Part shown: in pieces, positions 43,361 to 51,576 of the stretch
Layout of the letters: the number at the start of each line of letters is the position of its first letter
How positions within the stretch are numbered: position 1 is the stretch's first letter
Source: Aquisalinus flavus
GTDB lineage: Bacteria; Pseudomonadota; Alphaproteobacteria; Caulobacterales; Parvularculaceae
DNA length: 64,000 bases
Assembly (NCBI RefSeq): GCF_022559625.1
Contig: NZ_CP042288.1
Span: forward strand, 2,304,155 to 2,368,154
Direction: 5' to 3'
The notes under the pieces: generated by a model
The model's database searches: none
What the model saw: only the letters and a program-made list of their open reading frames with translations
What the model was told of the DNA's origin: nothing
Made by a program: the position numbers and the translations under genes

Positions 43361-43966
43361 TTACGCCTTGTGGCGGGATTTCATCGCTGCGGCCAGCGTG
43401 CCCTCGTCGAGATAGTCGAGCTCGCCGCCGACGGGCACGCCGTGGGACAGGCGGGTAATATCGACCGTCAGCCCTTCCAGCCGCTCGACCAGGTAATGCG
43501 CCGTGGTCTGACCATCGACCGTTGCCGACAGCGCCAGCACGATCTCGGTGATCCCGCCGGCCGACGCCCGCTGGGCGAGAGAGGCGATATTGAGATCGTC
43601 CGCGCCGACACCATCGAGGGGCGAAATCACCCCGCCCAGCACATGATATTTGCCCTTGAATGCGCCGGAGCGCTCCAGCGCCCACAAATCCGCGACCTCC
43701 TGCACGACGCAGATTTCGCCGGTCTCGCGGTCCTCGTCGGCACAGATCTGGCACGGATCGGACGAATCCCAATTGCCGCAGATCGAACAGGCGGTCACCT
43801 TGTCGGCCGCCTCTTTCAGCGCCAGCGACAGCGGCGCCATCAGCCCGTCGCGCTTCTTCAGCAAGTGCAGCGCCGCCCGCTTGGCCGAGCGCGGCCCCAG
43901 CCCCGGCAACTTTGCCAGCAGCGAGATAAGACGGTCGAGTTCAGGGCCGGCGGGGGTTCTGGGCAT
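43361..43966 (-). CDS. recR: Recombination mediator RecR
   Basis: A 201-residue RecR. The helix-hairpin-helix [24 protein letters not shown], the four-Cys zinc finger [16 protein letters not shown] and the Toprim domain ([40 protein letters not shown]) appear in the usual order, and [16 protein letters not shown] is the family hallmark. With RecF and RecO it loads RecA at gaps. The start at 43966 ([13 protein letters not shown]) is the standard one; the longer frame would add 15 non-conserved residues and overlap the small gene upstream. Here recR is separated from ybaB by one extra gene. Confidence 0.96.
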   Translation of the reverse strand: MPRTPAGPELDRLISLLAKLPGLGPRSAKRAALHLLKKRDGLMAPLSLALKEAADKVTACSICGNWDSSDPCQICADEDRETGEICVVQEVADLWALERSGAFKGKYHVLGGVISPLDGVGADDLNIASLAQRASAGGITEIVLALSATVDGQTTAHYLVERLEGLTVDITRLSHGVPVGGELDYLDEGTLAAAMKSRHKA

Positions 43967-43971
43967 GAATG

Positions 43972-44385
43972 CTATTTTCCGAAATATCTTACGCGCAAGT
44001 CCTGTAACCACTCAGCGTCTTGTTGAAAATTTGCGTCGCGGCATGCGTCTTCAAATGCGATCAGGATTTTAACAAAGCCAGCCTGAAAATCGCTTACCGG
44101 CATCTGACAGGATGCCCTTCTCTCGCCGCTCCAGAACCCAACGAGACTGACATCCTGTTTTTGGCTGACTGCCGAGATGGCACATGGACTATCCATGAAT
44201 TCGAACTCGGCTTTTCCGGTGTCTTTTAATCTGTCGAATTCCGCACACCACCAACCAAAAACCGGAGAGACAAAATCCAGCCAGTTTTCATCAGGAAAAG
44301 ATGTATCGCCAAAATCGAACCAGAACTCTCCACAGAGAACCCTTTCACTGCCTTTTGTGACAGAGGCAGGATTGCAGCGCCACAT
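43972..44385 (-). CDS. Hypothetical protein between ybaB and recR
   Basis: 137 residues, acidic and rich in Trp and Phe ([29 protein letters not shown]). No signal peptide or membrane segment is seen. I do not recognise the family; the size, acidity and late helix ([20 protein letters not shown]) are reminiscent of small immunity or SUKH-like proteins, which is only an impression. The gene fits tightly: two bases after the ybaB stop and five before recR. Base composition looks lower in GC than both neighbours, so it may be a recent insertion into the ybaB-recR pair. Confidence 0.6.
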   Translation of the reverse strand: MWRCNPASVTKGSERVLCGEFWFDFGDTSFPDENWLDFVSPVFGWWCAEFDRLKDTGKAEFEFMDSPCAISAVSQKQDVSLVGFWSGERRASCQMPVSDFQAGFVKILIAFEDACRDANFQQDAEWLQDLRVRYFGK

Positions 44386-44387
44386 CC

Positions 44388-44714
44388 TCAGAACGGCAGT
44401 TTCATGCCCGGGGGCAGGGGCAGGCCCTCGGTCAGGCTCTTCATCTCTTCCTGCGACTTCTCTTCCAGCCGCGCCTTGGCGTCATTGATCGCGGCGGTGA
44501 TCAGGTCTTCCAGCACTTCGCCCTCTTCCGGGTTCAGCAGATCCTTCTCGATACTGACTTTCGAGGCATAGCCCTTGCCGGTCAGGGTCACCCTGACCAT
44601 GCCGCCACCGGCCGAGCCCTCGACTTGCATCGCGGCAATCTTCTCCTGCATTTCCTGCATCTTGCCCTGCAGCTGCGAGGCCTGTTTCATCATGTCGCCG
44701 AAATTCTTCATCAT
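44388..44714 (-). CDS. ybaB: YbaB/EbfC family nucleoid-associated protein
   Basis: A 108-residue YbaB/EbfC protein: two long helices with the MMKQASQLQGKMQEMQEKIAAM pattern flank a small beta-sheet (VRVTLTGKGYASKVSI), ending LPLPPGMKLPF. It binds DNA as a dimer and usually accompanies dnaX and recR. The start MMKNFGDMMKQ at 44714 follows AAGGACACAG; the open frame to 44840 is only the repeat-rich end of the upstream gene read in another frame. The order dnaX - sulfotransferase fusion - ybaB - small gene - recR is on one strand. Confidence 0.94.
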   Translation of the reverse strand: MMKNFGDMMKQASQLQGKMQEMQEKIAAMQVEGSAGGGMVRVTLTGKGYASKVSIEKDLLNPEEGEVLEDLITAAINDAKARLEEKSQEEMKSLTEGLPLPPGMKLPF

Positions 44715-44758
44715 CTGTGTCCTTCCATCCGCAGGGAGGCCGGAGCCTCCCGTTCTTG

Positions 44759-46576
44759 TCACGCCCTGCCGGTTACCGTCGCCGCCGTTTTTGTCCCAGT
44801 CGCTGTCCCAGTCTCTGTCCCAGTCGCTGTCCCCGGGCATATCATATCTGGCGTGCCGGCAGCGGCGATCAAGTCCCGCACCAGACCGTCATAGCCGTTC
44901 CAGCAGTCATCCGGGGTGGCTATCTTCTCTATAAGGGATGGATCCAGGTGACGCCACAGCCCCGTCGTCGTCGCCTTGAGGTCATATTGCATCAGGCCGG
45001 AATGTCGTGTCGCACTGACCCTCTGCAAGGTGCCGAGCCATGCCGTGCGCGCCTCTGCCGGCAGCTTCTGGCGGTTGATACGCAGGACCGCATCGAAAAT
45101 CCAGTCGGGCACGCTTTCATTGACACGGCCCATCACCACCGGCCCCGCCGGCCGATAGCCGCAGAGCTCGACGAACCGGCCGGCCCAGTCATCGTCAAAA
45201 TCGACCGCGACGATCTCCTTCGCGCCAAAGGCGGCAAGGCAATCCTGTTTCAGCATTCCGATATCCAGCAGGCGCCTGACCCGTGGCAATTGCCCGAACG
45301 CCGCCACATCCAGCCCCATCCCGTAATGATAGGCGTCGTTGCCGGGATTGATCTCGCATTGCTTGTGATAGGATTTCAGCCACGCCTCCGGCTGCCTGTA
45401 GGTCATGAAGATGCTGATCTCGAAATCCTCGAGCAGCGTCCTGAACGCCTGCAGCGCCGCCGGCCGGAAATCGTAGAGATGGTTGGTCAGCCCTTCCGTC
45501 GACAGGATCACCGTTGGCTCGTCACATTCGGCCAGCGCCTGTTGCGTGCGCTCGAACCGGCCCCGCTGCAGGTCGGTGACGATGAACTGATGCTTGGGCA
45601 TCGCCGTGCCCTCGCTCGGGGCGGGATAGCCGATCCCCTGCGCGCGCAGCTGCTCGCGGTGATTGAAACTCCATAGCTGCAGCGAACTGGTGCCGGTCTT
45701 GGGCAGGCCGACATGCAGCACCAGGCGCCGGCGGACTTTCAACCGGGCAGGCCTTGCCAGCTGCGCATTCACATGGCTGATGGCACTGCCGACGACCGGG
45801 TGGCCGGAGGGTTTGATCGTCCCGTCATCCTCGACACTGCGATGATAATGCAACATCACCGGCGCCGTATCGGCCAGTCGGTGCGCCGCCATATGAGCAG
45901 GATAGTTCATCCCCGCAGGCAGAAGTGCCGGTTCGATCTTCATCTCGATACAGGCAAGGGCGAAGGAAATCTGGTCGATATGGAAGGCATAGGTCTGCAA
46001 GACATCCGTATGTCCCTCCAGCCACTCGGCCCATTTGCGCCAGCAGGGATGGAGCGCCGGCAATAGCGGCCCCGGCAGGGAATAAAGCCCGCCATTGCGG
46101 TTTTCGAACAGCGTCATTTCCTTGCCGACGGTGGTTGGAATGTCCGGACACTGACGAGACAGGCCGGCGCGGTTCAGCAGCACCTCGAAGACCGACAGGG
46201 GCGGGTTCGGCCTGTCGACCACCGCTGCCGCAACGGCGCCGGCGGGCAGGTATGGCCGCGGATCGGTCACGAACAGCGTATCGCAATCGCACAGCACCGC
46301 CAGGTCCGCTTCCTGCAGGAAGGACGAGCGCAGCTGTTCGATCTTGTTGCAATGGGGGCGCCGCGGATTGATCACCTTGATGGCCCGCGTGCGAATGCCC
46401 CGCCTGGTGAATTCTGCAACGTCGTCAGGGCTGGTCCTGTGTGTGTGATGGATGATGATATCGTCGGGGCTGACGCCGGCCAGTTCGGTCAGCCCTCTCA
46501 GCCATTTCAGGGCCTGGTGACGGAATATCTCGTCCCTGTCTACCACGCATGAAAACCGAATACCCCCGCCCCCCAT
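44759..46576 (-). CDS. Fusion of a GT-A-like glycosyltransferase domain and a sulfotransferase
   Basis: A 605-residue cytoplasmic protein in two parts. Residues 1-270 look like a nucleotide-diphospho-sugar transferase with VLCDCDTLFV (an Asp-x-Asp at residues 97-99) and HIDQISFALAC, typical of GT-A enzymes. From about residue 283, RRLVLHVGLPKTGTSSLQ is the 5'-phosphosulfate-binding loop of PAPS-dependent sulfotransferases, and VILSTEGLTNHLYD and IFMTYRQPEAWLKSYHKQ fit their core. It may add and sulfate a sugar of a surface glycan. The C-terminus is a low-complexity tail with Gly-Thr repeats encoded by a 12-bp tandem repeat. It lies 12 bases after dnaX, an unusual place; dnaX is normally followed by ybaB. 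Confidence 0.78.
   Translation of the reverse strand: MGGGGIRFSCVVDRDEIFRHQALKWLRGLTELAGVSPDDIIIHHTHRTSPDDVAEFTRRGIRTRAIKVINPRRPHCNKIEQLRSSFLQEADLAVLCDCDTLFVTDPRPYLPAGAVAAAVVDRPNPPLSVFEVLLNRAGLSRQCPDIPTTVGKEMTLFENRNGGLYSLPGPLLPALHPCWRKWAEWLEGHTDVLQTYAFHIDQISFALACIEMKIEPALLPAGMNYPAHMAAHRLADTAPVMLHYHRSVEDDGTIKPSGHPVVGSAISHVNAQLARPARLKVRRRLVLHVGLPKTGTSSLQLWSFNHREQLRAQGIGYPAPSEGTAMPKHQFIVTDLQRGRFERTQQALAECDEPTVILSTEGLTNHLYDFRPAALQAFRTLLEDFEISIFMTYRQPEAWLKSYHKQCEINPGNDAYHYGMGLDVAAFGQLPRVRRLLDIGMLKQDCLAAFGAKEIVAVDFDDDWAGRFVELCGYRPAGPVVMGRVNESVPDWIFDAVLRINRQKLPAEARTAWLGTLQRVSATRHSGLMQYDLKATTTGLWRHLDPSLIEKIATPDDCWNGYDGLVRDLIAAAGTPDMICPGTATGTETGTATGTKTAATVTGRA
44793..44828. repeat. 12-bp tandem repeat at the end of the fusion gene
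   Basis: Three consecutive copies of GTCCCAGTCKCT (K is G or T), in frame with the coding sequence on the minus strand, encode the Gly-Thr-rich tail. Length variation by slippage would keep the frame. Confidence 0.85.
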
Positions 46577-46588
46577 GATATCCCCGCC

Positions 46589-48385
46589 TTATTCTTCTTC
46601 GTCGAGGGCACCATCCGCGCCCTCGACATGCTCGCCCCTGACCTCGGCGATCGCCTTGATCCGTACATTCTCGTCAGGGATTTCGGGGAAGGCCTCGCGC
46701 GCGGCGATGAACAGCGGGTGGGCATAGACGACGCTGTCGCGGTCATGGCGCAGCGTGTCCTCGCCCGTCTCCCTTGTGTTGATCGACACGGTCCAGCGCT
46801 CGCCGGTCCAGTCCTTCAGCTTCGCCGCGATGCGCCCGGCGAGATTGCGCGGCGCGCCATCGGCCGGGTGAAAATCGATCACGCCCGGCTCGAACTTCAC
46901 GATACGGACGAAGTTCTCGATCTCGTGGCGCAGGCGCGCATCCCGGTTCTGGGAGCATAGCGCGACCAGATCTTTCAGGCTCGACAGGCGGGTCTGGTTC
47001 GCCGCTTCCAGCTTCGGCTGGCTGCGCAACCCCGCCTTTGGCGCGCCGGATGGCTGCGGGTCCTGCCGCATGGCGCCTCCGGACACGGCGCGCGCGCCGC
47101 CACCTGAATTGCCGCCACCATTGGCAGAGGCACCCTGCATTCCCGCCCCCGGCCCCGCCGGCGCGGCACCGCCGCTTACCTTGCCTTCGGTCAGCATACG
47201 GACGGCCTCGTCCGGGGTCGGCAGGTCGGCCGCATAACACAGGCGGATCAGCGTCATCTCGCCCGCCGCGGCAGGGTCAGGCGCGACCTGCGTCTCCTGC
47301 AGGCCCTTCATCAACAGCGACCAGGCCCGGGTCAGCCCGGCCATGGGAAATCTCTCGGCCATGCCCTTTGCCTGTGCCGCCTCGGCGGTCCCGGCAGAGC
47401 CGTGGCTCGCGGCTTCATCGCCTGCCGCCTTCACCCGTGTGAGCAAATGCACCAGTTCCAGCATGTCGCGCAGGATCACGACAGGGTCGGCACCGGCATC
47501 ATACTGCCGGCGGAACAGCCGCAGGGCCTCAGCCGCGTCGCCCGTCATCGCCGCATCCAGCATCTCCCAGCTGGTCGCGCGGTCGGCAAGACCGAGCATG
47601 TCCTGCACATCGCCCGCCGTCACGGTCTCCCCGCCGGAGGTCGCATGCTGGATGATCGCCTGGTCGAGCAGCGACAGCGCATCGCGCACGGAGCCTTCGG
47701 CAGCCCGCGCGATCATCAGCAATCCGTCGCGCTCGACGACCGCGTTCTCCTTCTCGCAAATGCCCTGCAGATAATCGGCGAGAGTGTCCTGGTCGAAGCG
47801 CCTGAGGTCGAAGCGCTGACAGCGCGACAGCACCGTCACCGGCAGCTTGCGGATCTCCGTCGTCGCGAAGATGAATTTCACATGGGGCGGCGGCTCTTCC
47901 AGCGTCTTCAGGAGCGCGTTGAACGCGCTGTTCGACAGCATGTGAACCTCGTCGATGATATAGACCTTGTAGCGGGCCTGGACCGGCGCATAGCGCACGC
48001 TCTCGATCAGCTCGCGAATGTCACCGACGCCGGTACGCGAGGCGGCGTCCATCTCGATCACGTCAGGATGGCGGCTTTCGGCGATTGCCTGGCAGTGGAT
48101 GCCCTGCCTGTCCATGTCGATGGTCGGCACGTCGATCCCGTCTTCTGTCTCGTAATTCAGCGCCCGCGCCATGATCCGCGCCGTCGTCGTCTTGCCGACG
48201 CCACGCACCCCGGTCAGGATCCAGGCATGGGCAATCCGGCCTGACGCGAACGCGTTTCTCAGCGTGCGCACCATGGCATCGTGACCGAGCAGGTCTTCGA
48301 AGTTCTGTGGCCGGTATTTCCGGGCCAGCACCTGATAGGGGGGCTTCTGCCCTTCGGCGGGTTTTGGGGTTTCGGTATCACTCAT
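46589..48385 (-). CDS. dnaX: DNA polymerase III subunit gamma/tau
   Basis: A 598-residue clamp-loader ATPase. QVLARKYRPQNFEDLLGHD starts the AAA+ domain, LTGVRGVGKTTTARIMARAL is Walker A, YIIDEVHMLSNSAFNALLKTLEEPP is Walker B and sensor 1, and the collar and long tau-like C-terminus follow. The Cys cluster that binds zinc in E. coli is reduced to HCQAI, as in other alphaproteobacteria. A Gly/Ala-rich linker (residues about 395-445) precedes the tau C-terminal part (EIENFVRIVKFEPGVIDFHP). The gene starts 72 bases after the SRP RNA on the same strand, the usual bacterial linkage. Confidence 0.96.
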   Translation of the reverse strand: MSDTETPKPAEGQKPPYQVLARKYRPQNFEDLLGHDAMVRTLRNAFASGRIAHAWILTGVRGVGKTTTARIMARALNYETEDGIDVPTIDMDRQGIHCQAIAESRHPDVIEMDAASRTGVGDIRELIESVRYAPVQARYKVYIIDEVHMLSNSAFNALLKTLEEPPPHVKFIFATTEIRKLPVTVLSRCQRFDLRRFDQDTLADYLQGICEKENAVVERDGLLMIARAAEGSVRDALSLLDQAIIQHATSGGETVTAGDVQDMLGLADRATSWEMLDAAMTGDAAEALRLFRRQYDAGADPVVILRDMLELVHLLTRVKAAGDEAASHGSAGTAEAAQAKGMAERFPMAGLTRAWSLLMKGLQETQVAPDPAAAGEMTLIRLCYAADLPTPDEAVRMLTEGKVSGGAAPAGPGAGMQGASANGGGNSGGGARAVSGGAMRQDPQPSGAPKAGLRSQPKLEAANQTRLSSLKDLVALCSQNRDARLRHEIENFVRIVKFEPGVIDFHPADGAPRNLAGRIAAKLKDWTGERWTVSINTRETGEDTLRHDRDSVVYAHPLFIAAREAFPEIPDENVRIKAIAEVRGEHVEGADGALDEEE

Positions 48386-48456
48386 TGCGGATGAGTATGC
48401 ACCGGAACCGGCCCCGCTTCAAATAGCCGTTATAAATCGAGGGGATACAAATAGAG

Positions 48457-48551
48457 GTGGAAGACTGAAACGACCCGAGCGGAAACTCGTTACGGCTGCT
48501 TCCTTCCGGACCTGACCGGGTTGGCGAGGAACTCGTCCGCCAGCCTTCCAC
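48457..48551 (-). ncRNA. ffs: Bacterial small signal recognition particle RNA (4.5S)
   Basis: On the minus strand, GGTCAGGTCCGGAAGGAAGC is the invariant SRP domain IV tetraloop region that binds Ffh. The ends GTGGAAGGCTG and CAGTCTTCCAC pair (one G-U) to close the long hairpin, giving a length of about 95 nt. It lies directly upstream of dnaX, as in many bacteria. Ends are set by the pairing and may be off by a few bases. Confidence 0.92.
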
Positions 48552-49155
48552 TTGCCGATATCGCCGTTTGAGAGCCGGAATGCAAGGGGGTGACGTGCAG
48601 AGTCTGGAAAAAGACCGGAAATTCAGGCGGTTGCCAATCTTATCCCCGTGCCCCGCATCCCGGTTATTCTGCTCCCGTTTCCGGCGAGACAAATGTCTCA
48701 AGGTAGCCGGAAACAGGGAGGTTGCCGCCCTTGCCTGCGGGCGGCGTCCTCCAGCAGGCATCCCTGTCGCCCTTGAAAGAGGGAGAGGAGCGGGCGCGCG
48801 TCGGCGTCCGTGGCAGGGATCGGCATTCCGCCCAGACGGGCGGACGCGAGAGCTCCTTCAGGGCCGCGCACCGGAATGCCGCCGTGACGGGCGATCAGCG
48901 CTTCCACCGCTTGTCGCTTTCGCGCTCAACGCTGGAAGAATGTCCGTCACGGGCCTTCCTCATTCTATCTCAACACCGCAGCGAAACCTGACGGTGCTTT
49001 TCGTGCTGCCCCCTCCGCCCCGTTGGGGCACCTCCCCCGTGAACGAGGGAGGAATACGTCGTTGCTGTGTCCGATAGCTCGCCATTCTTCCCCCGCCTGC
49101 GGGGGAAGTACCTGCGAAGCAGGGGATGGGGGGCGAAAGAGAAAGTTGTCAACCG
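48552..49155. other. Intergenic stretch with palindromes, no convincing gene
   Basis: Open frames here overlap each other and have no recognisable protein. 49087-49108 is a perfect 10-bp palindrome CTTCCCCCGC / GCGGGGGAAG with a 2-base loop, followed by CCTGC-GAA-GCAGG (49111-49123). The preceding bases (about 48990-49060) hold more C/G-run palindromes, probably a mosaic of small dispersed intergenic repeats. Confidence 0.5.
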
Positions 49156-49275
49156 AAGCCTGTAAGGCAGACTCTGCCTTACAGGCTTGGTGAGCCATTG
49201 TTTTACCGGCGGCGATCAGTCAAGGGTGAAACCGCTTCGCGGCGGCGAAGCCGCCCTTGACTGATCGACACCGGT
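49156..49275. repeat. Structured intergenic element, copy B (two strong hairpins)
   Basis: Hairpin 1: 49156-49169 pairs with 49175-49188 (14 bp, loop GACTC; core TAAGGCA / TGCCTTA as in copy A). Spacer: TTGGTGAGCCATT. Hairpin 2: 49213-49226 pairs with 49254-49267, extended past a 3-base internal loop by ACCGG / CCGGT, and its loop begins TGAAACC as in copy A. It lies downstream of the DEAD-box helicase gene. Stem bases differ from copy A while pairing is kept. Confidence 0.8.
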
Positions 49276-49307
49276 GAAACACCTCACGTCCTATAGGCTC
49301 TCGGGCG

Positions 49308-51341
49308 TTACCCCCTCGGCTTTTTCTTGCCCGGGGCGCGCTTCTTCTCGCCATTGGGGCCGCGCGCTTTCTTCGGGCCCTTTTTCTTCTTCACCCAGGC
49401 CGGCTTGCCATCGTCGGCCTGCCCGCCGGGCTTGCCGCCGGAAAAGCCGCTATCGGACGGCGCCCCGTCCTGTTTCCGCGGGCGGCGCTGGAACCGCGGT
49501 TCCGGCGCATCGGGGTCGCCCGGGGCAGGCGACCATTCTTCCTGCGGCCGCACGGCCACGCGCGGCTTGCGCGGCGGACGCGGCGCCATCTGAGTCTGGC
49601 TGCCGCCGGCCGTGTCGCCATCCTCCCCCGGGCCGTCGACGCGAGCGACATAAAGGCTCTTGTCGATGATCTGGCGCTCGCCGGCATTTTCCATGATCCG
49701 GTCGGCCGCTTCCGGCTTCAGCTCGACCCAGGTGGTCGTTTCGCCGACCTTGATCACGCCGATCTCGCGGCGCTCGAACCCGCCGGTCTTGCACAGCATC
49801 GGTACCAGCCATTTCGGGTCGGCATTGCGCGCGCGCCCGACGCCGAGGGAAATCCATGACCCATTGTCGAAATCAGGCGGGCGCTTGCCCGGCTCGCGCG
49901 GGGCGCGGTCGCGCCCGCCACTATCACGCGGCCCGCTGCGCCCGTCGCGGCCCGTGTGCTCGCGGGCAGGGCGCTCCCGGCCACCGCGCGGCGGCGCGGC
50001 TTCGAAACTATCCTGTCCATCCGCCTGCATGTCTTCGGGCGACGACTGGCGGGTGCGCGCCAGCTTGATGAACGCTGCCGCCAGCTTCTCGGGCGGGAAT
50101 TTGTCGACCAGCGCCTCGGCCAGGTCCATATCGCCCTCGGGCAGGTCCTCGCTCAGGGCCGGATGGTCGAGCACGCGCCGGTCGAGCACGCGCTGGATAT
50201 CTTCCGTACCCGGCGGCTGCGTCCATTGCGCGGTGACGCCGGCATCGCGCAGCAATTGCTCCGCGCGCCGCTGGGCCCGTCCCGGTGCGATCAGAACGGA
50301 TGCGCCCTTGCGCCCGGCCCTGCCCGTCCGGCCGGAACGGTGCAGCAGCGCTTCCTTGTTCTGCGGCAGGTCGGCATGGATGACGAGATCGAGCCCCGGC
50401 AGGTCAATCCCGCGCGCGGCGACATCGGTCGCAACGCATACCCGGGCCCGGCCGTCGCGGATCGCCAGCAGGGAATTGCTGCGCTCCTTCTGGCTGAACT
50501 CGCCCGACAGGGCGACCACGGAGAAACCGCGATTGGTCAGTCTTGCCGTCAGCTTGTTGACGCCCTCGCGCCGGGCGCAGAACACCAGCGTCGTCGGGGC
50601 ATCGTGATAGAGCAGCAGATTGATGACGGCCTTTTCCACGTCCTTCTGGCCGACCGGGTGCACGACATAGTCGATATCGACATGCTGTTCCCGGCGGGAA
50701 ATCGTGTTCAGGCGCAGCGCCTTGTCCTGATAGGATTCGGCCAGATGGGCGATCTGCTTGGACACGGTCGCGGAGAACATCAGCGTACGGCGCTGTTGCG
50801 GCGCTGCCGTCAGGATCTCTTCCAGCTCCTCGCGGAAGCCGAGCTTGAGCATCTCGTCTGCCTCGTCGAGCACGACCGCCTTCAGCCCGTCCATGCGCAG
50901 CGCCCGGCGCTTGATGTGATCGACCAGCCGGCCCGGCGTGCCGACGACGATATGGGCGCCGCGTGCCAGCGCCTGGCGCTCGGTGCGCACATCCATACCG
51001 CCGACGCAGGACGCGATGCGCCCGCCCGCTCCGGCATAGAGCCATTCCAGTTCCCTGGTCACCTGCAGCGCCAGCTCGCGGGTCGGTGCGATGATCAGCG
51101 CCAGCGGCGCGTCGGCGCGCGGCAGGCTCTCGCCGTCTTCCAGCAGCGACGGCGCCAGGGCGAGGCCGAAGGCAACGGTCTTGCCCGACCCGGTCTGCGC
51201 GGAGACGAGCAGGTCGCGGGTGCCGACCTCGGGTGCCAGCACGGCTTCCTGGACCGGGGTCAGCGTGTCATAGCCCCTCTTGTTCAGGGCGGCGGCGAGG
51301 GGGGCTGCGACGGGCAACTCGGCGGAAAATTCGGCAGACAT
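49308..51341 (-). CDS. DEAD-box RNA helicase with DbpA-type RNA-binding domain
   Basis: 677 residues. Q motif GYDTLTPVQEAVL, motif I AQTGSGKT, Ia PTRELALQ, motif II LDEADEML, motif III SATV and motif VI HRSGRTGRAG define the helicase core (residues about 10-370). A linker with long Arg/Gly/Asp-rich runs follows, then a DbpA/CsdA-like RNA-binding fold (SLGVGRARNADPKWLVPML), and a tail of mixed basic and Pro-rich low complexity ending in Lys/Arg. Such proteins act in ribosome assembly and cold adaptation by unwinding RNA. Start at ATG 51341 gives the normal N-terminus (MSAEFSAELPVA); the frame open to 51470 adds unconserved residues. A DeaD or DbpA name cannot be fixed from sequence alone. Confidence 0.92.
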   Translation of the reverse strand: MSAEFSAELPVAAPLAAALNKRGYDTLTPVQEAVLAPEVGTRDLLVSAQTGSGKTVAFGLALAPSLLEDGESLPRADAPLALIIAPTRELALQVTRELEWLYAGAGGRIASCVGGMDVRTERQALARGAHIVVGTPGRLVDHIKRRALRMDGLKAVVLDEADEMLKLGFREELEEILTAAPQQRRTLMFSATVSKQIAHLAESYQDKALRLNTISRREQHVDIDYVVHPVGQKDVEKAVINLLLYHDAPTTLVFCARREGVNKLTARLTNRGFSVVALSGEFSQKERSNSLLAIRDGRARVCVATDVAARGIDLPGLDLVIHADLPQNKEALLHRSGRTGRAGRKGASVLIAPGRAQRRAEQLLRDAGVTAQWTQPPGTEDIQRVLDRRVLDHPALSEDLPEGDMDLAEALVDKFPPEKLAAAFIKLARTRQSSPEDMQADGQDSFEAAPPRGGRERPAREHTGRDGRSGPRDSGGRDRAPREPGKRPPDFDNGSWISLGVGRARNADPKWLVPMLCKTGGFERREIGVIKVGETTTWVELKPEAADRIMENAGERQIIDKSLYVARVDGPGEDGDTAGGSQTQMAPRPPRKPRVAVRPQEEWSPAPGDPDAPEPRFQRRPRKQDGAPSDSGFSGGKPGGQADDGKPAWVKKKKGPKKARGPNGEKKRAPGKKKPRG

Positions 51342-51576
51342 GGCAATTCTTTCAGGAGGGGTGGCGGGATTATCGCGGAGCCCTTCACAAAGACAAACCG
51401 CTTCCCGGGCGCAGAGACAACACGTCATCGGCGCCAAAAAGGCACTCCATACAGCAAAATCCCGCCACATAAAGGAAAATCGGCTTATGGCACCGGAAAT
51501 CGCGCCGGTTGGCGGTCACATGAGCGTGTCTGCATCCGCCCCTCCCCCTCCGCCGCTTCCGTGCTAGATAGCCTCC

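Noticed and set aside
46950..47170. Gly/Ala-rich stretch in dnaX as a possible frameshift or fusion point
   Set aside because: The reading frame is continuous and a low-complexity linker before the tau domain is normal for DnaX.
47990..48180. Missing zinc-binding cysteines in DnaX as a sign of decay
   Set aside because: The loss is shared by alphaproteobacterial DnaX proteins as I know them, and all ATPase motifs are intact.
48568..49077. 169-codon frame and its antisense frames after SRP RNA
   Set aside because: Several overlapping frames on both strands with Arg-rich random-like translations; the region is made of palindromic repeats.
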